This document shows positions 25,667 to 32,342 of a DNA stretch of 64,000 nucleotides, one piece after another. The DNA is from Acidimicrobiales bacterium (lineage in GTDB: Bacteria > Actinomycetota > Acidimicrobiia > Acidimicrobiales > SZUA-35), in the NCBI GenBank assembly GCA_028285495.1, contig JANQPB010000017.1:124001-188000 (forward strand). Direction: 5' to 3'. Within the stretch, counting starts at the first letter, position 1. Each line of letters begins with the position of its first letter. The notes beneath the pieces were generated by a model. It worked only from the letters and a program-made list of their open reading frames with translations. It searched no databases and was not told the DNA's origin. The position numbers and the translations under genes are program-made.

Positions 25667-26800
25667 CTAAGCCGGGTCGACGGAGGGCCCACCACCGTCG
25701 GCGGCGCCGTCGAACGCCGTGGCCGGGCGGCCGGCGAACAGCAGACCGACCGCCTCACCGACGGTCCCCGGCGGGGCCGGGCCCGTCCGGACCCGCACCG
25801 GCAGGTCGCCGACGAGCAGGTGGACCACGGCGTCGTGGCCGTGGTAGTCGATCGCCTGGATGACGCCCGCCGCCGGGGCCGGGACCTGGTCGGTCGGTGC
25901 ATCACGGGGTGCGCTCGCCCGGCCGGTCAGCCGGAGCTGCTCGGGGCGGATCAGCACCTCGACCCGGCCGGCCATCGGGCGATCCAGGGGGACCGGGCCG
26001 AGCACCGTCGAGGCCACGTCGCCGTTCGCCAGGCCGTCGACCAGCACCGCGTCGCCGACGAACGTCGCCGCCCAGCGTGAGTCCGGTCGCTCGTACAGGC
26101 CCTGCGGGGTGTCGACCTGGACCACCCGCCCCTCGTGCATCAGCGCCACCCGATCGCCGAGCACGAACGCCTCCTCCTGGTCGTGGGTGACGAAGACGGA
26201 CGTCGTCCCGATGCCGGCCAGCAGCGCCCGGAGCTCGGTGCGGACCTCGGCCCGGCGGGAGGCGTCGAGATTCGAGAACGGCTCGTCGAGCAGGAGCAGG
26301 CGAGGCTCGGGGGCCAGCGCCCGAGCGAGCGCCACCCGCTGCTGCTGGCCGCCGCTCAGGGTCGCCGGCATCCGGTCGTCGAGGCCGGCGAGGCCGACCA
26401 GCTCCAGTGCGTCGGCCACCCGCTCCCGTCGGCCGGAACGCGGCAACCCGTAGCCCACGTTGCCGGCCACCGAGCGGGTGGGGAACAGCGCCCAGTCCTG
26501 GAACACGAGCCCGGCCCGGCGCCGCTCCGGCGGGACCCACGTCGACGGGCCCGTCACGGTCTCGCCGTCGATGGCGATGGTGCCCCGTTGCGGCCGCTCG
26601 AGGCCGGCGATGGCCCGGAGCAGGGTGGTCTTGCCGCAGCCGGACGGGCCGAGCAGCGCCAGGCTGGTGCCGGCCTCGATCGCCAGGTCGACGCCGACGA
26701 GGACGTCGTCGGCGTCGTAGCGGTGATGCAGGCCGTCGATGGCCACCGACCCGGTCGCGCTCGGCGGCTCGGCTCGGTCGGTCCGCTTGGCCACATCCAC
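25667..26800 (-). CDS. Ferric-iron ABC transporter ATP-binding protein
   Basis: A 377-residue ATPase. GPSGCGKTTLL is Walker A, TLSGGQQQRVALARAL the ABC signature, LLLLDEPFSNLD Walker B, and FVTHDQEEAF the H-loop. A C-terminal TOBE-like domain (about residues 270-350) is typical of FbpC/PotA-type ATPases. First of three genes (ATPase, binding protein, permease). GGGAGG stands about nine bases before GTG 26800. I see no DtxR/IdeR-type iron box in the 102 bases upstream. Confidence 0.9.
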   Translation of the reverse strand: MDVAKRTDRAEPPSATGSVAIDGLHHRYDADDVLVGVDLAIEAGTSLALLGPSGCGKTTLLRAIAGLERPQRGTIAIDGETVTGPSTWVPPERRRAGLVFQDWALFPTRSVAGNVGYGLPRSGRRERVADALELVGLAGLDDRMPATLSGGQQQRVALARALAPEPRLLLLDEPFSNLDASRRAEVRTELRALLAGIGTTSVFVTHDQEEAFVLGDRVALMHEGRVVQVDTPQGLYERPDSRWAATFVGDAVLVDGLANGDVASTVLGPVPLDRPMAGRVEVLIRPEQLRLTGRASAPRDAPTDQVPAPAAGVIQAIDYHGHDAVVHLLVGDLPVRVRTGPAPPGTVGEAVGLLFAGRPATAFDGAADGGGPSVDPA

Positions 26801-26902
26801 CGGTGAGGCCTCCCGTTCGGCTCGATGGCGGGCCGACCACGCTACCAGCGGCCACCGGGGGGTGGCCCGACCCGGTCGACGAGGCGTCGTCCCGCTTGGC
26901 GG

Positions 26903-27643
26903 CTACTGCAGGCCGCCGTACGCCCCACCGTCGAGCGGCAGGGCGGCGCCGGTGATGAACTTGGCCGCGTCCGAGCACAGGAAGGCCGCCACCTGACCGA
27001 AGTCGTCGGCGGTCCCGACCTGGCGGGCCGGAACCCCGGCGGCGATCTGGTCGACGTCGGCCCCCATGCCGAGCAGCCGGTCGGTGGCGTGCACCCCGGG
27101 TTGCAGCGAGTTGACCGTGATCCCGTGCTTCGCCACCTCGGTCGACACCGTCTTGAGGAACCCCGTGACGCCGGCCCTGGCGGTGTTGGACAGGATCAGG
27201 TTGGCCATCGGCTGGCGGACCGACAGCGACGTGATGGCCACGATCCGCCCCCAGCCCTGCTCCTGCATCGCCGGCACGGCGGTGTGGACCATCGCCACCG
27301 TCGACAGCAGGTTCAGGTGGAGGGCGCCCTCGTAGGCCTCCAGGTCGGTGCTGGCGAAGTTCCCCGGTGGCGGCCCGCCGGCGTTGGCGATCAGGATGTC
27401 GATGCCGCCGAGGGCCTCCATGCCCCGGGTCACGAAGTCGACCGAGCCCTCGACGGTGCTCACGTCCCCGACCAGGCCGACGGCACCATCGATCGTGGCC
27501 GCGGCGGCCGAGATCCGCTCGTCCGACCGGCTGCCGATCACCACCCTGGCCCCCTCGGAGGCCAGGGCCCTGGCGCAGCCGAGGCCCAGTCCGGCCGATG
27601 CCCCGGCCACCACCGCTCGCTTGCCCTGCAGGCCGAGATCCAT
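26903..27643 (-). CDS. SDR-family oxidoreductase with an altered active site
   Basis: A 246-residue short-chain dehydrogenase/reductase fold. GASAGLGLGCARAL is the cofactor-binding glycine motif, NAGGPPPG the NAG motif and AITSLSVRQP carries the active-site Ser. The normal YxxxK is replaced by LSNTARAGVTGF, so Tyr and Lys are absent at their usual places. This SNxxRAG variant is found in a subset of annotated 3-oxoacyl-ACP reductases and suggests a different chemistry or a non-catalytic role. GGGGAG precedes ATG 27643. It is in the same direction as the genes on both sides. Confidence 0.82.
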   Translation of the reverse strand: MDLGLQGKRAVVAGASAGLGLGCARALASEGARVVIGSRSDERISAAAATIDGAVGLVGDVSTVEGSVDFVTRGMEALGGIDILIANAGGPPPGNFASTDLEAYEGALHLNLLSTVAMVHTAVPAMQEQGWGRIVAITSLSVRQPMANLILSNTARAGVTGFLKTVSTEVAKHGITVNSLQPGVHATDRLLGMGADVDQIAAGVPARQVGTADDFGQVAAFLCSDAAKFITGAALPLDGGAYGGLQ

Positions 27644-27680
27644 CGTCGTTGCTCCCCTTCGTCGGTTCGGTCGGCGCCGC

Positions 27681-28175
27681 TCAGCGGCGTCGGCTGTTGA
27701 TCACGCCGGTGTCGAAGCCGGCCAGGTGCAGCCCGCCGGCGAAGCGGGCGTGCTCGATCTTGGTGCACCGGTCCATCACCACGCTCAGGCCGGCCTCGGC
27801 GGCGATCGCCGCCGCCTCGTCGCTCCAGATCCCGAGCTGCAGCCAGAGCGTCTTCGCCCCGACGTCGACCGCCTCCCGGGCGATGGCCGGGCAGTCGTCG
27901 GCCCGGCGGAACACGTCGACCAGGTCCGGCACGACGGGTAGCTCGGCGAGCGACGGGTAGCACCGGTGGCCGAGGATCTCGCGCTCCCGCGGGTTGACCG
28001 GGTACAGCTCGAAGTCGCAGACCGACGACTTCAGGTACGTCATGACGAAGTTCGAGGCCCTGGCCGGGTTCGAGGAGGCCCCGACCAGTGCGATCGTCCT
28101 GGTCTCGTCCAGGATCCGCTTGCGTTCGCTCGCGCCCGGCGGGCTCCAACCGGCGGTGTCCCCGGTGCCGCTCAT
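27681..28175 (-). CDS. CoA-binding (Rossmann) domain protein, YccU-like
   Basis: A 164-residue protein with TIALVGASSNPARASNFVMTYL near residue 27, and LYPVNPREREILGHRCYPSL, the usual order of the short CoA_binding family. VMDRCTKIEHAR near the C terminus is also conserved. The molecular role is unknown; stand-alone CoA-binding domains are often found near metabolic genes. ATG 28175 overlaps the stop of the sulfhydrylase gene by four bases (ATGA), so translation is coupled. Confidence 0.85.
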   Translation of the reverse strand: MSGTGDTAGWSPPGASERKRILDETRTIALVGASSNPARASNFVMTYLKSSVCDFELYPVNPREREILGHRCYPSLAELPVVPDLVDVFRRADDCPAIAREAVDVGAKTLWLQLGIWSDEAAAIAAEAGLSVVMDRCTKIEHARFAGGLHLAGFDTGVINSRRR

Positions 28176-29476
28176 CTCGCCTCCTGCGCCTCGGTGAGGG
28201 CCTGGTCGAGATCCCACAGGATGTCGTCGAGGTCCTCGAGGCCGACGGAGAGCCGGACCATGTCGGCTCCGACCCCGGCCGCCTCCAGCTGGTCGTCGGT
28301 CATCTGCTGGTGGGTGGTCGACGCCGGGTGGATGACCAGGGTCCTGGCATCGCCGACGTTGGCCAGGTGGCTGATCATGATCAGCTCCTCGATGAAGCGC
28401 TGCCCGGCCTTCCGGCCGCCGGCCACCCCGAAGGTGAAGATCGCCCCGGCCCCGTTCGGCAGGTAGCGCTCGGCCAGGGGGCGGTGCGGCGAGTCGGGCA
28501 GGTCGGCGTGGGCCACCCACGAGACCCGGGGGTCGGCGTCGAGCCAGGCGGCCACGGCCCTGGCGTTGGTCACGTGGGCCTCCATCCGCTGCGGCAGGGT
28601 CTCGAGGCCCTGCAGCAGCAGGAAGGCGTTGAACGGCGACAGGCAGGCGCCGACGTCGCGCAGCTGCTCGGAGCGGAGCGCGGTGCAGAAGGCGTACTCG
28701 CCGAAGTTGTCCCACCAGCGCAGGTCGTTGTAGGTGCCGACCGGCTCGACGAGGCGATCGAACCGCCCGGACGCGCCCCAGTCGAACGTGCCGGCCTCGG
28801 TCACCACTCCACCGATCGACGTGCCGTGGCCGCCGATGAACTTGGTGGCCGAGTGCAGCACGATGTCGGCCCCGAACTCGATCGGGCGGCACAGGTAGGG
28901 CGTGGCGAACGTGGCGTCGACCACGAGGGGCAGGCCGTGGTCGTGGGCCACGGTGGCGAGGGCCTCGAGGTCGGCCACCGCGCCGGACGGGTTGCCGATG
29001 ACCTCGGTGTACACGAGCTTGGTCTCGGGGCGGATCGCAGCCGCGAACGCATCGGGGCGGTCATTCGGGACGAACGTCGTCTCGACGCCGAGCCGGGCCA
29101 GGGTGGTCGCCAGCAACGTGTAGGTGCCGCCGTACAGCCCGGCTGCGGCGACGACGTGGTCGCCGGCCCCGGCCAGCGTCGTGATCGTCAGGAACTCGGC
29201 CGCCTGGCCGGACGCCGTGGCCACGGAGCCGATCCCGCCCTCCAACGAGGCCATCCGCTCCTCGAAGGCGGCGGTGGTCGGATTGGAGATGCGGGAGTAG
29301 ATCGTGCCGTACTTCTGGAGTGCGAACAGGTCGGCGGCGTCGTCGGTGTCCTCGAACACGAAGCTGGTCGACTGGTAGATCGGGACCGCTCGGGCCCCGG
29401 TGGCCGAGTCCGGCTGACCGCCGGCGTGCAGGGCCCGGGTTCGGAAGCCCCAGTTCCGGTCGGCCATGGCGCTCAT
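28172..29476 (-). CDS. O-acetylhomoserine sulfhydrylase (aminocarboxypropyltransferase)
   Basis: A PLP enzyme of the Cys/Met metabolism family, 434 residues, that makes homocysteine from O-acetylhomoserine and sulfide. RTRALHAGGQPDSATGARAVPIYQSTSF opens the protein, YGTIYSRISNPTTAAFEERMASLEGG is the substrate region, and LHSATKFIGGHGTSIGG contains the PLP lysine. Length and the FDWGASGRF segment fit MetY better than MetB/MetZ. The ATG at 29476 has TAACGT (29484-29489, minus strand) seven bases upstream; ATG 29467 is the alternative. It is followed by the overlapping CoA-binding gene. Confidence 0.9.
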   Translation of the reverse strand: MSAMADRNWGFRTRALHAGGQPDSATGARAVPIYQSTSFVFEDTDDAADLFALQKYGTIYSRISNPTTAAFEERMASLEGGIGSVATASGQAAEFLTITTLAGAGDHVVAAAGLYGGTYTLLATTLARLGVETTFVPNDRPDAFAAAIRPETKLVYTEVIGNPSGAVADLEALATVAHDHGLPLVVDATFATPYLCRPIEFGADIVLHSATKFIGGHGTSIGGVVTEAGTFDWGASGRFDRLVEPVGTYNDLRWWDNFGEYAFCTALRSEQLRDVGACLSPFNAFLLLQGLETLPQRMEAHVTNARAVAAWLDADPRVSWVAHADLPDSPHRPLAERYLPNGAGAIFTFGVAGGRKAGQRFIEELIMISHLANVGDARTLVIHPASTTHQQMTDDQLEAAGVGADMVRLSVGLEDLDDILWDLDQALTEAQEAR

Positions 29477-29566
29477 GGCTGGCACGTTAGCGGACGCCGG
29501 CTGTCCGCCCCAGCGAGGCCGATCGGTCGCGGCGGCGCCGGGCATCGGGCCGGTCGGCTGGTGGGG

Positions 29567-29998
29567 TCAGAACGCGTCGATGGCCCAGATCGGCTCGGCG
29601 ATCGTCGCTGCGGCCAGGGCCAGGACGGCCAGGACCGCATTGCGGACGAGGTGACGGACGGACACCGGGTCGCGGTCGGCCGCACCGAAGCAGGCACAGC
29701 GGACCACCCGGCCGGATCGGACGACCACCGCCAGGTTGGCCGTGAACAGGGCCAGCAACCCGAACGAGGCCACCCCACCCCAGCCGGGCACGACGACGAG
29801 CAGGGCGGCGCAGGCCAGCTCGACGACGGGGACGACGACGGCGAGGGGTCCGGCGAGCGGCAGACCGAGCTCGGCGAAGTCCTCGGCGGTGGCCCCGGGC
29901 CGACGCAGCTTGGCCACCCCGGCCACCACGAAGACGAGCGCCAGGACCAGGGCGGCGACGAGGGCCACCGCTGCGGGGAGCAGGTCGTCCACGGCCAT
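29567..29998 (-). CDS. MauE/DoxX-like membrane protein
   Basis: A 143-residue protein with four hydrophobic segments. The first helix ends in AGVAKLRRPG and the third cytoplasmic or periplasmic turn carries RCACFGAADRDP, the paired-cysteine signature of MauE-type proteins. These are thought to handle disulfides or electrons in the membrane, but the partner here is unknown. A TAGCGT box (30001-30006, minus strand) is only two bases before ATG 29998 but eight before the GTG at codon 3 (29992), so the true start may be GTG 29992. Confidence 0.75.
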   Translation of the reverse strand: MAVDDLLPAAVALVAALVLALVFVVAGVAKLRRPGATAEDFAELGLPLAGPLAVVVPVVELACAALLVVVPGWGGVASFGLLALFTANLAVVVRSGRVVRCACFGAADRDPVSVRHLVRNAVLAVLALAAATIAEPIWAIDAF

Positions 29999-30142
29999 CG
30001 ACGCTATCGACCGAACGGCCGCCCGCCCCCGGCCGCATCACCCACGGCGATGGGGCCCATCGACCCGCACCGGGGCCGATCGCGGTGGGCAACCCGTCGC
30101 CCGGTTCTTCCCTTCACCCGATGGTGATGGCAACATGGCGTC

Positions 30143-30394
30143 GTGGTGGCAACCTTGACCCAGCAGTTGATCAAGCAGATTCGGTCGGAGATGCACGGAC
30201 AGCTCAGCGACCGCCGGCGGGTGATGGACCACCTGCTCGACATCCGCCTGGAGATGTCCGACCAGCCCGCCGTCGTGGCGGAGGTCGACCGCATGCTCGC
30301 CGACCTGCCCGGCCTCACGACGGTCGAGAACGAGTGGCTCGGCCGGGCGCTCGACGAGCTGGAGCTGACGGTCTCGGCCCTGCCGGCCTCCTGA
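30143..30394 (+). CDS. Small helical protein of unknown function
   Basis: An 83-residue acidic/basic helical protein with no signal peptide or membrane helix. It is rich in Arg, Asp, Glu and Leu with heptad-like spacing, suggesting a helical bundle. Third-position GC is high, as in its neighbours, which supports real coding. The start may be GTG 30143 or GTG 30146. I do not recognise the family. Confidence 0.6.
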   Translation: MVATLTQQLIKQIRSEMHGQLSDRRRVMDHLLDIRLEMSDQPAVVAEVDRMLADLPGLTTVENEWLGRALDELELTVSALPAS

Positions 30395-30403
30395 GCGCCC
30401 GCC

Positions 30404-30458
30404 GCTGACCGGCGGCCGGGCGGCCGGTCCACCGGCTGCCGTCTGGCCGGCGGTCAGC
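30404..30458. terminator. Nested inverted repeats between convergent genes
   Basis: GCTGACCGGCGGC (30404-30416) pairs with GCCGGCGGTCAGC (30446-30458) at 12 of 13 positions, and a smaller hairpin GCCGG-TCCA-CCGGC (30423-30436) sits inside the loop. It fills the 59-base gap between the small protein gene and the HAD gene and can serve both strands. Confidence 0.45.
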
Positions 30459-31101
30459 CCTCGCCCCGCCGCCGATCGAGGCGCTCGGCCCCGGCGTCGA
30501 TGCCGGGGAGCTGTGGCTGCACCGCGCCGTTGCGGGAGGCCAGGTCGGCGACGATCTCCTCGACCTCGTTCCAGCCGCTGGCCCGCAGACCGTCGAGCCC
30601 GCGGTTGTAGGGCTGGTCGAAGATGATCACCGTGTTGCCACCGGCCGCCAGCGCCTCGATGTTGTGGGGCGCGTCGTCGATGTAGGCGTCGGCCTCGACC
30701 TGGGGCTTCGCCCCGAGGAAGCAGATATCGCGGTAGGGGATGCGGTGGTCGTCGAGCCACGAGACGGTGTCGCTGACCGCGGCGGCATGGCCCCAGTTGA
30801 CGTACAACCGGTGGGTGATGATCCGGATCCAGACCCCCATGTCGGACAGCCGCCACAGGGTCTCGGTCGAGCCGTCGATCGGTGGCAGGTGGCGCAGCAT
30901 CCGCTTGTCGCTGACCGCCAGCCGGTGCAGGCGGGCGTAGTCGGCGTCGTCGAGGCCCCAGGCGCCGAACCCCCACTCGGTCGGCACCGGCAGCGTCGCC
31001 GGCTCGACCCCCCGGTCGGCGGCCACGATCTCGCGGAAACCGCGGTTGTAATCGGCGCACACGCCGTCGAGATCGACACCGAGCACGAACCCCGCAGCCA
31101 T
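30454..31101 (-). CDS. HAD-superfamily 5'(3')-nucleotidase-like protein
   Basis: A 215-residue HAD hydrolase. VLGVDLDGVCADYNRGF near the N terminus is motif I with the nucleophilic and acid/base aspartates, IITHRLY provides the motif II threonine, and AYIDDAPHNIEAL the motif IV acidic pair. The layout resembles 5'(3')-deoxyribonucleotidases. Substrate is not proven. A TACCGT box (31109-31114, minus strand) lies seven bases before ATG 31101, and the gene is divergent from the alcohol dehydrogenase gene. Confidence 0.75.
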   Translation of the reverse strand: MAAGFVLGVDLDGVCADYNRGFREIVAADRGVEPATLPVPTEWGFGAWGLDDADYARLHRLAVSDKRMLRHLPPIDGSTETLWRLSDMGVWIRIITHRLYVNWGHAAAVSDTVSWLDDHRIPYRDICFLGAKPQVEADAYIDDAPHNIEALAAGGNTVIIFDQPYNRGLDGLRASGWNEVEEIVADLASRNGAVQPQLPGIDAGAERLDRRRGEG

Positions 31102-31189
31102 GGCCCTCACGGTAGCGGCCCGAGGTGTCGGCCCCGGGGACGCCGGGTCGTCGTTTGTCGACGTCGGTGACGGCGGCCAGGATGGTGCG

Positions 31190-32218
31190 ATGCGCGCAGG
31201 AACCTTCGTCGAACTGGGGCGGGTCGTCTGCCTCGACCAGCCCGAGCCGACCCCCGTCGACGGCGATCTGGTGGTCCGCTCCGAGCTGGCGAGCATCTGC
31301 GGCAGCGACCTCCACATCGTGATGGACGGCGTCGGTGGACTGCCCCCGGTTGGCGCCGACACCGCCGGGCGGGAGGTGATCATGGCCGGCTCCCGCACGT
31401 CGGCCTGGCCCGGCTACCCGGGCCACGAGGGCATCGGCGAGGTGGTCGAGAGCCACCACCCCGACTTCGTCCCCGGCGACCGGGTCCTGTGCGCCCCCGA
31501 CATGTCCGTCGCCCAGTGCTTCGCCGAGATCCAGGCCCTGCCGGCCCGTCACTGCCACAAGCTGCCGGACAGCGACGTGTCACCGGCCGAGCTGCTCATG
31601 GCCCAGCAGCTCGGCACCGTCATCTTCGCCCTCCGCCAGGATCCGGTCGACGTCACCGGCAAGAACGTCGTGGTCCTCGGCTCTGGCTCGGCCGGTCAGT
31701 TCCACACCTACATGATGAAGCGGATGGGGGCGGACAAGGTCATCACGGTCGACCCGGTGGCCACCCGGCTCGAGGTGGCCACGGCGATGGGGGCCGACGT
31801 CGTGATCGACGCCAGCGTCGTCGACGTCCGGGAGGCGGTTGCGGCCGAGACCGGCGGGCGGGGCGCCGACTACCTGATCGAGGCCGTCGGCCGACGCGAT
31901 GCGCTGCTGCAGACGACCGAGCTGGCCGGGATCGGCGCATCGATGCTGTGGTTCGGGCTCCCCGACTCGAACGAGCCGGTGCCGATCGACTTCAACCACT
32001 TCTTCCGCAAGAAGCTGCGGGCCTCGTCGACCTACGGGGCCCAGAACGAAGGCGACCAGTCGTCGTTCAGGTCGGCCCTCGGGATGATCGCCCGCGGCGA
32101 GATCGACGTCTCCCAGGTCGTGAGCCACACCCTGCCGATCGAGCGGATCGAGGAGGCCATGATCATGGCCCACGAGCGCACCGACGGGGCCAGGAAGGTC
32201 TCGATCTCGTTCGACTGA
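31190..32218 (+). CDS. Zinc-dependent alcohol dehydrogenase (MDR family)
   Basis: A 342-residue medium-chain dehydrogenase. SICGSDLHIVMDG holds the catalytic-zinc Cys, GHEGIGEVVES the His/Glu, and VVLGSGSAGQFHTYMMKRMGA the NAD(P)-binding glycine motif. The four-Cys structural zinc loop of classic ADHs is not evident; only isolated cysteines occur in that region. The substrate is unknown. The start is ATG 31190, 88 bases from the divergent HAD gene. No typical ribosome-binding site is visible. Confidence 0.83.
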   Translation: MRAGTFVELGRVVCLDQPEPTPVDGDLVVRSELASICGSDLHIVMDGVGGLPPVGADTAGREVIMAGSRTSAWPGYPGHEGIGEVVESHHPDFVPGDRVLCAPDMSVAQCFAEIQALPARHCHKLPDSDVSPAELLMAQQLGTVIFALRQDPVDVTGKNVVVLGSGSAGQFHTYMMKRMGADKVITVDPVATRLEVATAMGADVVIDASVVDVREAVAAETGGRGADYLIEAVGRRDALLQTTELAGIGASMLWFGLPDSNEPVPIDFNHFFRKKLRASSTYGAQNEGDQSSFRSALGMIARGEIDVSQVVSHTLPIERIEEAMIMAHERTDGARKVSISFD

Positions 32219-32277
32219 GGCGGACGGGCGAGCAGTCTGGTCGCGGTGGCACCCCGCCGACCGGTTGGCTGAGGGAC

Positions 32278-32340
32278 TACAGTCGGGCCCAGGCGCTGGG
32301 TGTGACCCAGAAGCAGGCGGGTTTCGGGCATGCTGGAGGA
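32278..32340 (+). promoter_or_regulatory. Leader region of the purine operon
   Basis: TACAGT (32278-32283) fits the local -10 pattern. A perfect 6-bp hairpin, CTGGGT-GTG-ACCCAG (32296-32310), then lies near the presumed 5' end, and GGAGGA (32335-32340) precedes the purSL GTG by only two bases. The hairpin could instead terminate the upstream dehydrogenase transcript. I see no known purine riboswitch. Confidence 0.4.
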
Positions 32341-32342
32341 CC

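Noticed and set aside
26801..26902. DtxR/IdeR iron box before the ferric-iron transporter
   Set aside because: No match to the TTAGG-type palindrome in the 102-base gap.
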